Below are positions 1 to 16,922 of a DNA stretch of 64,000 nucleotides, piece after piece. Source of the DNA: Kryptolebias marmoratus (Eukaryota > Chordata > Actinopteri > Cyprinodontiformes > Rivulidae); contig NC_051452.1 of NCBI RefSeq assembly GCF_001649575.2, positions 6,412,348-6,476,347 of the forward strand, written 5' to 3'. Position numbers and translations under genes: made by a program. Under the pieces are notes generated by a model that searched no databases, was not told the DNA's origin, and was given only the letters and a program-made list of their open reading frames with translations. Position 1 is the stretch's first letter; each line of letters begins with the position of its first letter.

Positions 1-451
1 CACCATTTTAAAATCGTTTATCCAAACAGGCGTTAACATAAAGGTTAAGTTAACGTAAAGGTTTATCATACAACGTTAAAATAAAGTTGTTGTGGTGATC
101 CGATTAGCTGTTTGCTCATGAAACCATTCAGAAATAAACGATCTGAGGCTGTTCAAAGAGCTATCTGCAACAGGTAAGATACTGACTGAAGGCCCTGTCT
201 GCTCTGATCTGTCAGCTGATTGGTCGACGATGCTTCTGCTCGTATTTCTTTACTTTTTTTTCTGAAAATGGTGAAAACGTTATCTAAAAGGTCATTAGGG
301 GACTACTGTTTCAGAAATAGTTTAGTTTAGTTTAGCAACGTTAGCAAACGACTGTAGCGTCATGGAGCTGGAGTTGGTTGGGTTGAAAGAAGTTATTGCC
401 CGCTGCCACGTAAGGCAGGGAGATCATGTAATCACTGTGTGTGCGCTCAGC

Positions 452-655
452 TGTCTGTCTGTTAGCAAAATATTTCATGAACTAGTGGATGGATTCCAAC
501 AAAACTCTCAGAAGTGAATCCCTGGATGCACGACAGCTGATTAACTTTTGGAGTCGGCTCGGTTTAAGATGGCTGCCACAGCTAACACAAGAAACGGCAG
601 TGAGTTTTAAAGATGCTGAGCTTCAGTTTGATGTTGGTAGCAGCTGAGAGTGCTG
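452..655 (+). repeat. Dispersed repeat family copy A
   Basis: This copy contains the family hallmarks in order: GTTAGCAAAATATTTCATGA, a GGATGGATT block, AACTCTCAGAAG, AAGATGGCTGCCACAGCTAA, and a GGTAGCAGCTGAGAG end. The same blocks recur in both orientations across the window, so this is an interspersed element and not a gene. Confidence 0.75.
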
Positions 656-772
656 ACATCTTTGTTTAAAGCTGCAAGGAGATCGTTTATTTTGAAACAT
701 TTGCAGCATTTCCTCTAAACTAAATGTTGATTTTTGGATTTTGTTTTGATGAGTTGCCAATCACCCTCCTCG

Positions 773-787
773 CCACCAGATGGCGCC
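773..787 (+). promoter_or_regulatory. Candidate CTCF binding site
   Basis: CCACCAGATGGCGCC matches the CTCF core consensus CCASYAGRKGGC at every position. It lies in non-repetitive sequence about 1.3 kb beyond the 3' end of zswim2. Motif match only; occupancy is unknown. Confidence 0.5.
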
Positions 788-952
788 GCTGTGGCAGCGG
801 AGTAAAAGTTCCCGAGTTAAACAAGTCATCTATGTTATTACAACCGCCACGACACAAGCCAGTGCATAAAATTATCTTTTAAGTAAAATATATATTTGGT
901 AAAAATGCTAAACATGAAGAAAGTCCAAAATATATTAAATAAAATTAAGCTT

Positions 953-1190
953 TTCCTTGAAGGAATGCATATTACCTGCTTCCAGTCAGCTGTAATTAAA
1001 AAAGATATCTGTGGGGTTCTGATTGGCTCGTCTCGTCACTGTTTGGGGACGACTCTCAGCTACTACCACTCCACATTTTAGCCCAGTATCTGTAAAAGAA
1101 ATGGACCAAATTAAAGCCATTTTTGTGTTACAGCATGTTAATCGGATTGGCTCAGAAGGTGAATCAGCTGTAGATGTACGACCTGTGATT
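953..1190 (-). repeat. Dispersed repeat family copy B
   Basis: Reverse-orientation copy starting at the putative family terminus TTCCTTGAAGGAATGC, then CTCTCAGCTACTACCAC and TTTAGC...ATCTGTAAAA. It preserves one outer end of the element, which many other copies lack. Confidence 0.7.
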
Positions 1191-2049
1191 ATGACCACTT
1201 TAAGAATCAGATTGTCTTTGTTTGTCTGTTTCTTTCTTCCTCTCCAGCTCCTTTGGCAAATCAGAACTTTAACTTTCTAGTATTTAATAAATAAATATCG
1301 ACGTAACTGTTTGTTTAAGCTGCACAAAGAGGTGAATCCTGCAAATATATCCCCGCTTTACCACCATATCTTCACCATCAGCTAGCAGAGCTATAAACAT
1401 CTACATATTTAGTCAATAAGGGATTTTAGTTAAGAAAAATATTTACTAACTAACTGAGCAGTATAAAGCACACTTTATTCTCCACATTCCCAGAGGTAGA
1501 CGCAATAAAAGTGGCAACAATGAAAACAGAGAAGCTGGGACGAAGTTATTCTTGCTGTGAGCTCGTTTGGCTCAAGCAGCAATATTTTCTGTCAGATTTA
1601 GTCTTCCGTCAGAGTTCTGCTGTAACGTTCTTTAACTTGACCCTGGATTCTGTAAATGTCTTTTTTTTTTTCTTTGTATATACTAACATCACCTGTATTA
1701 TGTGATTCCACTCCTTTTAAAGTTGTTTTAACGTGATATTACCGGTTTTAAAGTTAGCGTAAAGAGGGTCTCTTTAGAGGAGTGTTTTTAGTTTTAACTG
1801 TAGCAACAAACTGAGCACTTTCATCATTCTGTGCTTACATATTAAAATCCTTTTAAACGCAACGTTTTCCTGCTTCAGCGGTGAGATGAGAGGTCGTTTG
1901 TGAACACTTTGTGCCACTGAATGTATCTGATCCGATCACCGCTGCGCTCCTCGTCTTCTTCCACCTCTGTAGTAATAATTGTTCTTAGACTTGTGTTTTC
2001 TGTGCTCCAAATTAATAAAACTACTCGTCACCAGTAATTATTCAGTCTG

Positions 2050-2055
2050 TTTATT
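2050..2055 (-). terminator. zswim2: Polyadenylation signal of zswim2
   Basis: TTTATT on the plus strand reads AATAAA on the coding strand, about 50 bases past the stop codon at 2104-2106. This supports the stop as the true end of the last exon, despite a good splice-donor-like GTGAGTCT inside that exon near 2176-2183. Confidence 0.55.
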
Positions 2056-2103
2056 AAAAGTTTTGTTTTGTGACAGAAAAACCTGCCTAACTGCATATTA
2101 AAG

Positions 2104-8012
<5,909 letters not shown>

Positions 8013-8089
8013 AAAAATCTTATTTTCACTCGTTGTAACCCCGTAAACTCAGCCTGTTTGTGTCGGTGGCGACGGTTACAGGGAACCCC

Positions 8090-8103
8090 GTTGCCATGGT
8101 GAC
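8090..8103. promoter_or_regulatory. X-box-like RFX motif in zswim2 promoter
   Basis: GTTGCCATGGTGAC fits the RFX X-box consensus GTNRCC-N(0-3)-RGYAAC with one mismatch. It sits about 80 bases upstream of the first zswim2 ATG. A weaker GTTGCTAGGCGGC lies at 8116-8128. The surrounding 8060-8165 block is the only GC-rich, CpG-containing piece nearby, as expected of a promoter. RFX factors drive ciliary and spermatogenic genes, which fits zswim2. Confidence 0.5.
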
Positions 8104-8658
8104 GCCGGGACCTCCGTTGCTAGGCGGCGTTTAATCGACAGATGGCGCTGTTGCTCGCAAACGGAAGCCATTTTCTTTTTTTTTTTTTCCTATTTTTTTG
8201 CTTTTAGCTGTCATTTTGTCAAACTTTTAAAACATTTATATGAATATAGCATTATTAAATTGTCATTATTTGCACTTTGACACAAATATACAAAATAATA
8301 TAATAAATAAATACAGCTGTGATTGGTGTTGGTTGTGTCCAACTGTAATAATGTGCCTACATAACAGTTGGTTTTAGGAGGATTATTTCTATCCTAAATA
8401 CCACACATCATTTTTAGACCCCTAAATCTGTCGTATATTTATAATTTACGCCCCGCAGACAGAAAAAACATCTGCTGGTTGTTAAACAGATGCTTTGGGG
8501 CTGTTCATCATGACTCTCCTGGGATGTTTCACCAGAAAAGGCAGGCGTGTGATGTCATGTCCAGCCTTAGTCGGGTTTTATCAGCCCAGCTCAGCTCAGT
8601 GAGAAACACACACTCTGAAAAATATCCTACTGCCTCTTGGTTTTACTTCCTCAGCTGC

Positions 8659-8711
8659 TATAAACCCCCAAACTGCTCTTTGCTCCGGTTATTTTCCCAG
8701 CTTCTTCAAAG
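8659..8711 (+). promoter_or_regulatory. calcrl: Possible TATA promoter and 5' noncoding exon of calcrl
   Basis: TATAAA at 8659-8664 is followed at 8712 by a good donor (CAAAG|GTAAGC). The calcrl ATG exon has an acceptor (TTTTTTAG at 11173), so an upstream noncoding exon must exist. This is the best candidate I see, but the exon would be very short and other sites are possible. Confidence 0.3.
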
Positions 8712-9489
8712 GTAAGCTCCTCAAATTGAAGATCTGATCTTTTGTTTAAGCCTTTTTTTCCTTCTTCTTCTAATGCTGCATTGATTAAGAACAAAACTGC
8801 ACGCACAGATTGGTGTTTTACAGCAGATTAAGGTTTAAAACACCTGAAAATCTGTCACATTTAACAACAAAAAGCTGCCAAAGCCAGCAGTGAAAAGCTC
8901 CAATGTGTTTCCAGTAACCCTCTAATGGAGAAGTGTGGAAATCTTTGACATCTTAAAGATCATAAACAGCACACAGAATAATTGTTTTTAGGTATATAAG
9001 ATGTTTAGGTGCTAAAGAAGCATGAAAACCTTCTGATTCAGCATGGGGGTTGTTAGTTTTGGTGGTTTGAGTTGGACAAAAGACATTAATCTTGACAAAA
9101 AAGGACCATCAGGGGTTAATTTTAAGGTAGTCATGAAGAGTTTTAAGGAAAAGACGTTACTTCCTGTGATTATTAGACTGTAAAAAAAAGGCTTAGAGAT
9201 ATATTTTCTGCTATTTCTAAGATTTTAAGCAGCTTCTTTTATGAACATCTTATTTCCTATTACTCCTTACATTAGATCTGGTTGCTTCCCAGACTTCCTG
9301 CGAGTTTTAAACCATTCTTTTTATTTTCCTTCCAGGCAGCCAAACGTTATTTAAATATTTTAAAACTGATTTTAAAAGCTTAAAGTTCATCAGACTTTTT
9401 GAAGGTCTTTTTTGGGGACTGGTTGCGTTTTCTTCTCATTTTCAGCCTACCTTTTTAAAGTCAATCCGGCAAACACAATGATGTTGATA

Positions 9490-9680
9490 ACTCTGTTCAT
9501 TTTTTCAGATATTAAGCTGAATTCTGGTGTGGCAGTAGCTGAGAGTCATCTCCAACACACACTAACAGATTGCCTTATTTTCATAATGTAATTTGTAACA
9601 TTTGACCATTTTACCTCCATTATTTCTGGCCTTTGTTTAAAACTCTGGCGGGTGATATCCTTCCTTCAAGAAGATGAGCT
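9490..9680 (+). repeat. Dispersed repeat family copy D (3' half)
   Basis: It carries AGATATTAAGCTGAATTCTGGTG, GGCAGTAGCTGAGAGTCATC and the CTCTGGCGGGTGATATCCTTCCTTCAAG end. The 5' GTTAGCAAAATAT part is missing. Confidence 0.65.
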
Positions 9681-11180
9681 CACATGCAAACTGAGCCTAA
9701 CAACCCTCAGGAGGGAAGGGAGGGAGGGAGAGTGATTTGCGTGTGAGTTCAGCTGGCAGTTCACTCCAGTTTAACAGCTTGGAACGCTGCACTTTTCAGT
9801 TTGGAATGAGAAGCGTTTTCAAGAACAAAGAAAAAAGACGCCTTCGTCCCGGGATTTGACCGGGATGACCGAGAATCTGTCCAACTCGTCCTCTTCGGCT
9901 AGAAGAGTGCACAAGAAGAGGAGTAAAATCAAGTTTTCACTTGGAATCACACAGCAAACTCCTGGCCAAGTATGTTCAAGACTTTGCCAACAGTTTGCAT
10001 AAATATGGACAAAAAAATACAGCTTAAGCACTCTAGAAATGCTCTATTTGGGTCCAAAATGAAACAGAGAACTCCTGCAAACATTCCCTTGAGAATGTCA
10101 CTACCTTTAGGATTTGTCAAGTCCCGAGTGCCTGACAACAACTCATATTGTGCTGGTAGAAGAGGAAACAAGTGGGAAATAAAACAGTTTCTGAAAGCCA
10201 AGGACGAAACACACCAAAAACCTGACGGGTCCTGAGATGTGATTCATTATGGGTGTTAAGGAATCACCTTGTTGGAGCTGAAATCTTGTTTTCTGTCGGT
10301 TATCTTTGGGTTGTTTATATAGATTCAACTAAACAAATGGACACAAAGTGTGTCCTTTTGTGACACACTGCTGGTAACTAAACGTCTAAAGATTCAAATT
10401 GAATCTCTGATAAGTTTTCTGTTATGTGTTGACACAACAACTGGTCCACCCCTTGAGTTTAGGATCTGAATGATTCATACGTTGGTGTTAAATGGCTTAA
10501 CAAACATTCTGCTGAGAACAGTCAGGAACTGGACTCAAACTGAGTCAAAAAGCAACCAAAAAGCCTTTTAAAGACCTTTAGAAAGTCTGAAACCATCATG
10601 ATCAAGACCACTTGAGTAGGCTGCTCAAAGAGAAAATGTAAATAGATTAAAAGTTTGGTTAAAGGTCTTAATTTGAACTGGGTGTTTTTGGTTTAACATG
10701 GTGAACTACAACACAAAGCAACTAAATTCGGTGCTGCTAAACCTGCTGATGCCTTTTGGCTCAACCTTGGTTAAACTTGCTCAGCATTCATTAAACAGCA
10801 TACAGGAAGGAAGCTGCGGGGAGCGGAGGAAGCAGAGGCTAAATCTGTGACCCTGACATCCCAAAAATAAGGGGAGACTTACCTTTAAACACTAAACACA
10901 AGGTTTGGACGTGTAGTTTCACGCTCTGCCGTGTTTACGAGACGTCAGAAGTAAAAACTGAGTCCGCTGGGATCTTATCTGGTGGAATCTTTTACCCCTT
11001 CATGAAAATTAATTAAAAATAACTCATAATAAACCGGAACAGCCTCAAAGAAACGGGTTAAACTGTGGTTTTATGTCGTCTATAGTAAGGTTCTGTGCAG
11101 AACCAGGGAAACTGTTGATATTTTTAAGATATTTTGCTGCGTAACAACAATGTTTTATGACTTTATTTTTTAGAAAACAC

Positions 11181-14100
11181 ATGAAGATGGATCTGAGCAG
11201 CTTCTTGTCTTTCCTGGCACTCTGCTCCCTCAACAAGGTTGAACTTCAATTTCTTTTTTGTTTATTTTTAAAACATTAAATTGCTTTTGAATCAGTTTCA
11301 TTTTAAGTAATTGTGTGATGCACATGATTTTTTAATTTATTTATTTTTTGCATGGGATACATTTTATTTAGCTTTTGTTTAATTTTCAGTTATTCTTGAC
11401 TTTACGGAAGCACATTACTGCCATTTATTATTAGTATAAATAAATATTATCATTTAAAACCGTTATTGTTTTGTTTTGTTATATTTTTATGTTTTTCACC
11501 TTATAACTAAATAAACTTAAATGTTTATAAGTTACTTAATACATATTTATCACATTATAAAAACACTTTTATGTTTGAACAATGAAATTATGACAATATT
11601 TTGTTGTGATTACGTAAAATTATTTTTATTGTGACAAGTATGCAGCAATAATGTCAAATTATTTTGATAAAACATGAAAAAGATAAATTATATTGTGACA
11701 TTATTCTACTTTATATGTGATGGGGTGGCAGCAATATGCTTCCATAATTATCAAACTAAAATCTCTTTTTTCTTTCTATGGAAGCACATTACTGCCACCA
11801 GAGTAAAAACAAAATAGAACCGTAATTGTTTTAGTATGAAACTTTTATTGTTTTAACATAGTTTTCACATCCTGTTGTTAGATTTTTCTGTTCTAGTTTT
11901 AGTTTTTACATCATAGGAAAATGTTGTTAGATTATTTATTTAAAAACATTTTCACATTTAAACTATGTCATCATAATATGACAATATTTTATTGTGATTA
12001 TGTGTCACTATTTTGTATAAGCCTGTAAATACAAATATTGTAATGTGATTAATTATAGATTAATTAAATCACGACAGCATTCTATTTTAGTTTTTTGCTG
12101 GGGTGGCAGTAATGTGCTTCCATAATGATTCAATAAAGATCTATTCAGTTTAAAATTAATCAGATAAACATGATTCTTTTCTTTAAATCACTTTAATGTT
12201 GAATATTAAATTAACAACATTACTCCTAAGTTAAAGAAGACAGCATTGAGTTTATATTTACATTAATGTAGAAACATAATCTGTCTTTATTATTATTATT
12301 TTATTACTGAAGACCCTGGTGATTCACAGATTTTTGGAACAATGTTCTGCTTTATGTTATATGTTATATTTACATTATGTTCCAGATTATATTGATGACA
12401 TTTATTATTACAACAGCAAATAATGACACTTTACCAACAGTACAACATTACAAATCAGCACGACTGACAGAAAGTTTTACCGTCTCAGTAAGTAAATATA
12501 AACCAAATCAAACACAAAGTTAAATAGAAATTTCTAATTTCTAATCCAGGATTTTTCTGAATGAATTCATTTGTTTTTACTGTTTTTCGAAGGAAATCTC
12601 GAAACAGTCAGTTAAAATTACTGGCATTGCTTTCAGGTGAAATAATTTTAATATTTAGGAACTTTAAATGTTCCTAAATGTCCCAAATTACATCCATTAA
12701 CTAATCAAACTGATTAGTTAGTGGATTTCTGGTGGGTTTTGGTGAAACACTCTTTATAACTTCCCATCAATAAGATTTTAACTGTAAAATGCCATTTTGC
12801 AGGAGTCTGTCAGTTTGTTCCCTGACGTTTTCTTCCTCGCTTATTTAAATGTGATTTGTCAGCTGTCGGCGGCGTCTGAGGTCGTGCACACGGAACACCT
12901 GAGTCACATGAGCGAACCTCAGTGGATGAGGAACCAAATTGCCCTCGCCCAGTTCCAGTGTTTCCAGAAGATCGTGAAAGAATCTCACCGCAAAACGAAA
13001 GCCCTCGGTGAGCAGAGGTGGAGAAAGCATGGAGATGTCCTGAAAATACATATTTAGACATGCATATTACATACAATTACCTTTTGTTCATTTTTGAACA
13101 TATTTACCAGACCCTCCAGGATTTCGCGATGTTGCGATTTCAACTATTAACGCAAAATCAAGCAAACCCCGCGAAATCACAACTTTTTGCAACTTTGCCC
13201 AAAACACTGCAACTTTCCCGCAACTTTAACCCAATATTTATTGTTTCTAAAGTGATTTGCCACCGTTTCTGCGGTCTAGTCTCTTCTTTGTGGGTTTGTG
13301 TAGCGTGAAATACTAAATAACCCCAAATAACTCAGGAAGAAGACCTGTGACGTCACTTCCTGTTAACATCAGAATGCTGGGAGCGTGCAGGAGCAGCGAC
13401 CGAAGCCAAAATGTGCGCTAATGCTTCACATTTGCCCACAAAGATTTCAGCAAACCAGTTTCCTCCCCAGCTGCAGGAGAGTGGGGGGGAAGCTGTTTTG
13501 CACGTCCTGCAGTGTAATCATGGAACATAAACGCATCGACAAACACTTTGTGTCTGCAAAACATGTGAGGAGAGCTGCAGACCAGGGACAATCCAGAAAT
13601 GGTCATGAATGTCAGTTTAGAAGCTATCAAAGTTCTCAAATAAAGCACCTTTTGAGAATGTCAATGTTTGTTGGTGATTATCTTACAAAACTAGGAAGTA
13701 TTTTTGGTTTATATATTAAAAGTTATGTTTTTTTATTGATTTTAGTAAAAAAAAAAAGCAACTTTTCATCGCAACTTTTAGGAGAGTGCCCCACGAAATC
13801 AGGCATTTTAGCCGCAACAATCACAAAAAGTGCCTGCGAAATCCTGGAGGGATTGATTTATACGCTACAGGGCCCAGGTTTGAATCCGACGAGCCCCTAA
13901 ATATATTTTGGACTGTCCTGCATTTTGAGTAAATTTTTGAATTGTTAAAAGGGAAAGCAGAGTTTGTAATTGTCACTGTGGGTGATAACACGTAACAGTT
14001 TGTGTCTCCTGTGTTTAAATCAGGGTCGGTGTGCAACACAACATGGGATGGTTGGCTCTGCTGGGATGAAACCGAAGCCGGGAGGAAAGAACAAAACTGT

Positions 14101-16922
14101 CCGGGCTACTACGATGATTTCGACATTCGAGGTTCATTTCTGCATTTGTTTTCTTGGAGAATAGCACTTACAGGTTGCAAAAAGAAGAAGAAAGAAGCAT
14201 AAATTCAAAACTGATGAAAATGTAGCTTACGCATTTATTTACTCAGTGAGGTACACAGATGTTTACCATCATGTTTTTAACTCTGCGAGCAGAGATGGCA
14301 TCCAAAGTCTGCACTGAGACCGGTGAGTGGGGACGGAACCCGGAGAGCAACAGAACCTGGACAGATTTCACGAACTGCAAAGCAAACGTGACGCTGCACG
14401 GGACGGTAAGAAGGAACCAGATCAAACTTGAGACGTTTTTAGCGGCAGCAGCACTGATTATTAAATGCTTTTGTTTTTTCAGCAGGCAACAATGACTCAC
14501 ATCTACTTGATCATGATTGGTCATGGACTGTCTCTGATATCCCTCCTCATTTCATTGGGAATATTCTTCTACTTTAAGTAAGTAGTTTGAATTAAGGTTG
14601 AAACAAGCAATTACATAATGATAGTAGGCAATAAAAAAACTGTCTAATATGTTGTTTTTTTTTAAATTCCCCTCAGGACTTTGAGTTGCCAGAGGATAAC
14701 TCTTCACAAAAACCTTTTCCTCTCATTTGTGCTGAACTCACTCATTACTATTGCCTGGTTCTCTGTAAAAAAGGAGGACTCTGTGAGTAATCTATTCATT
14801 TATTTACAGTAAATACGGTATGTGTCTGCATAGAATGATGTCTAAGTTTGCCTTTTGTCCTTCCAGGCCACCTGTAAGCTTCTTGCGTTCATCCAAATGT
14901 ACATACTGAGCTGTAACTACTTCTGGATGCTCTGTGAGGGCATCTACCTGCACACGCTGATCGTTGTGGCGGTGTTTGCAGAAAAGCAGCACCTCATGTG
15001 GTATTATCTGCTCGGCTGGGGTAGGTTAGAGCTAAAGCTGAGTAAATAAAACAACTTGCGCTCTTCCCGTGTTACTCACCAACTTGATTTTACAGGTTTT
15101 CCACTCGTGCCAGCAACAATATATTCGGTAGCGCGTCATTGCTACTACAACGACAAGTGAGTCCTTTACGCTCCTCACCACATTTTTAACACCCGCCACA
15201 ATGAACTTGAAAATGCTTGTGTTTGTGTCTGTTCATGCCTGCCTGTTAGCAAAATATCTCATGAGCCACTGGGTGGATTTTATTAAAACTCTCAGAAAGT
15301 CGTCTGCCACAGTTAATCAATTGTAGGACCCACAAAAATGGCTGCAACTCAGTCGATTTTATAGATAATGAGCTAAAATTGGGTGTGGCAGTAGCTGACA
15401 GTCATCCCCCTCACATCTTCTGAGCACCATCAGCTCAAGCAACATCTTTATTTAAAACATTGGTGTGCAGAGAGAAGGGGATTCATTTTGTCAAGGAATG
15501 CGAGTTGATTTGGGTGTCAGCCTGTTTTTCTGTATTTCCAGTTGCTGGGTCAGCTCGGCTACCTCCCTGCTGTATATTATTCACGCTCCAATTTGTGCTG
15601 CATTGGTGGTAAGTTACTTTGCTGGAAAACCGCACTTCAATCTCAGTACAAACCGTTAGTTTTGTATCTCTACATGACGGTCTTCCTTTAACTCCAGGTG
15701 AACTTCTTCTTCCTGCTGAACATCGTTCGGGTTCTCATCACCAAGCTGCGAGTGACGCACCAGGCCGAGTCCAGCCTGTACATGAGGGCGGTGAGGGCGA
15801 CGCTCATCCTCATCCCTCTGCTCGGCATCCAGTTCGTCCTGCTGCCGTACAAGCCCCAGGACCCCTGGTTCTTTGAGATCTACCTGTACATCATGACCAT
15901 CCTCATGCATTACCAGGTCGGTGAGAACGCCTGAGCCGTTTGGGAAAGGTCAAAGCAAAATATAAACCAAACATTTTCTCTTTGTTTTAATTCAGGGTCT
16001 CTTGGTCTCTACAATATTCTGCTTCTTCAATGGGGAGGTGAGTAACGGCTTAACCTCAATGAATTATTCGAAGATTAAACTGAGAATTTAAATCTCTGGA
16101 TCACCCAATTTACCAGACCAGAAGACACTGTTATTTTTTATCACCTGCCACCAGAAGGCAAAAACAGACGATGTTTTTGCCTCTTTTCTGTTTGTTCATG
16201 GATTATTGTCAGGAAATAATCCATGAATGTACATCTACAAATGATTGACTTTTGGCCACCACAACCAATTAACCGTGGACAACACAAAATTGGCTATAAT
16301 TCATTCAGTCTTACAAATATTGAGCTAAACTTCGGTGCGGTTGAAGCTTCACAACATGTACTCCGTTACTTGTTGTGGTCATTGCTAAAATCTTTCACGT
16401 TAACTGTTGAAGTCGGCCATGTTTGAGAGGAAGTGAGACGTAAACGCCAGTGATAAAGCTCCAGACAGGAGAAGGTGATGTAACAGAGAAACCTCCAGCA
16501 GAATCAGAACCAGAACCAGGCTCAGGACGAGCGGCCATCTTCTTCAACCGGCTGTGGTTTGAGAGGACAGGAAAGAGACAAACACAGAATGACTGGTCCA
16601 GGTGGAGTTTCTGTTAGAAGAAAGACAAAGAGAAGGACAAAAGAAAAGACCCAGTTGAGACAGGCACGCTTTGAGAACAAGAACTAAACGCTCCTGTCTT
16701 TTCTTCACACAGGTTCAGACCGTTCTAAGAAGACAATGGAATCTACAGCGGTTGCAGTTTGCCGGCACTTTCGCCAATCCCGAGTTCTTCCGGTCCTCTG
16801 CGTCTTTCGTGGCGTCCTCACTTACCGAGGTCCACCGCTGCTACAGCATCGAGAGCCACACCGAGCACATAAACGGGAAAAGCTACTCGGACATTTTCAG
16901 ATCGGACAGCCCCTTCGTGTGA
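11181..16922 (+). CDS. calcrl: Calcitonin receptor-like receptor (CLR), 12 coding exons
   Basis: Class B GPCR that pairs with RAMP proteins to form CGRP and adrenomedullin receptors at the plasma membrane. It couples mainly to Gs and is important in endothelium and lymphatics. Exons: 11181-11237, 12863-13007, 14024-14131, 14293-14405, 14483-14577, 14677-14782, 14867-15020, 15096-15156, 15542-15608, 15698-15916, 15996-16037, 16713-16922. All phases join, giving 458 aa (human 461). Residues 1-19 start a signal peptide ([19 protein letters not shown]). The hormone-binding domain has all six cysteines ([35 protein letters not shown]) and N-glycosylation motifs NTT, NRT, NVT. The seven-helix core is near-identical to mammals, for example [19 protein letters not shown]. 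The tail ends SDSPFV. The start at 11181 has a second in-frame ATG two codons later. Confidence 0.95.
13108..13855 (+). mobile_element. Complete hAT-type transposon in calcrl intron, CGGBP1-like remnant
   Basis: Terminal inverted repeats are CAGACCCTCCAGGATTTCGC at the left and the complement of CAATCCCTCCAGGATTTCGC at the right. The flanking octamers ATATTTAC (13100-13107) and ATTTATAC (13856-13863) match at 6 of 8 positions, as a decayed 8-bp hAT target duplication would. Inside, an open frame at 13385-13900 encodes [20 protein letters not shown], the zinc-finger core of the CGGBP1/hAT-derived family, then degenerates. It is a non-autonomous relic and no full transposase remains. Confidence 0.75.
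15236..15445 (+). repeat. Dispersed repeat family copy E in calcrl intron
   Basis: One of the fullest copies: GTTAGCAAAATATCTCATGA, GGGTGGATTTTATTAAAACT, CACAAAAATGGCTGCAACTC, AATGAGCTAAAATTGGGTGT and GGCAGTAGCTGACAGTCATC all appear in order. A TCAAGGAATGC end sits near 15491, next to the splice acceptor for exon 15542-15608. Confidence 0.75.
16240..16350 (+). repeat. Dispersed repeat family copy F (core only)
   Basis: The core blocks GCTATAATTCATTCAGTCTT, ACAAATATTGAGCTAAACTT and CGGTGCGGTTGAAGC are recognisable, diverged, in the last calcrl intron. Confidence 0.55.

Larger units (their letters stand above)
1..2030. other. Intergenic stretch 3' of zswim2; repeats, no gene seen
   Basis: No open frame here resembles a protein I know, and no exon chain with splice sites could be built. 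It holds two copies of the window-wide dispersed repeat (about 450-655 plus, about 953-1190 minus), a CTCF-like site at 773-787 and AT-rich unique sequence. The minus-strand zswim2 transcript probably ends just inside its right edge. Confidence 0.6.
8165..11173. other. Intergenic region between zswim2 and calcrl
   Basis: No coding gene found. It contains a possible calcrl promoter near 8659, a dispersed-repeat copy at about 9490-9680, a GGGA-rich stretch at 9713-9732 and AT-rich unique sequence. Open frames in 9819-10328 overlap on both strands and show no family resemblance. Confidence 0.55.

Noticed and set aside
12797..12862. Possible alternative calcrl start [20 protein letters not shown]
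   Set aside because: The stretch is the polypyrimidine tract of the exon 12863 acceptor, and the 11181 exon supplies a proper signal peptide in phase.
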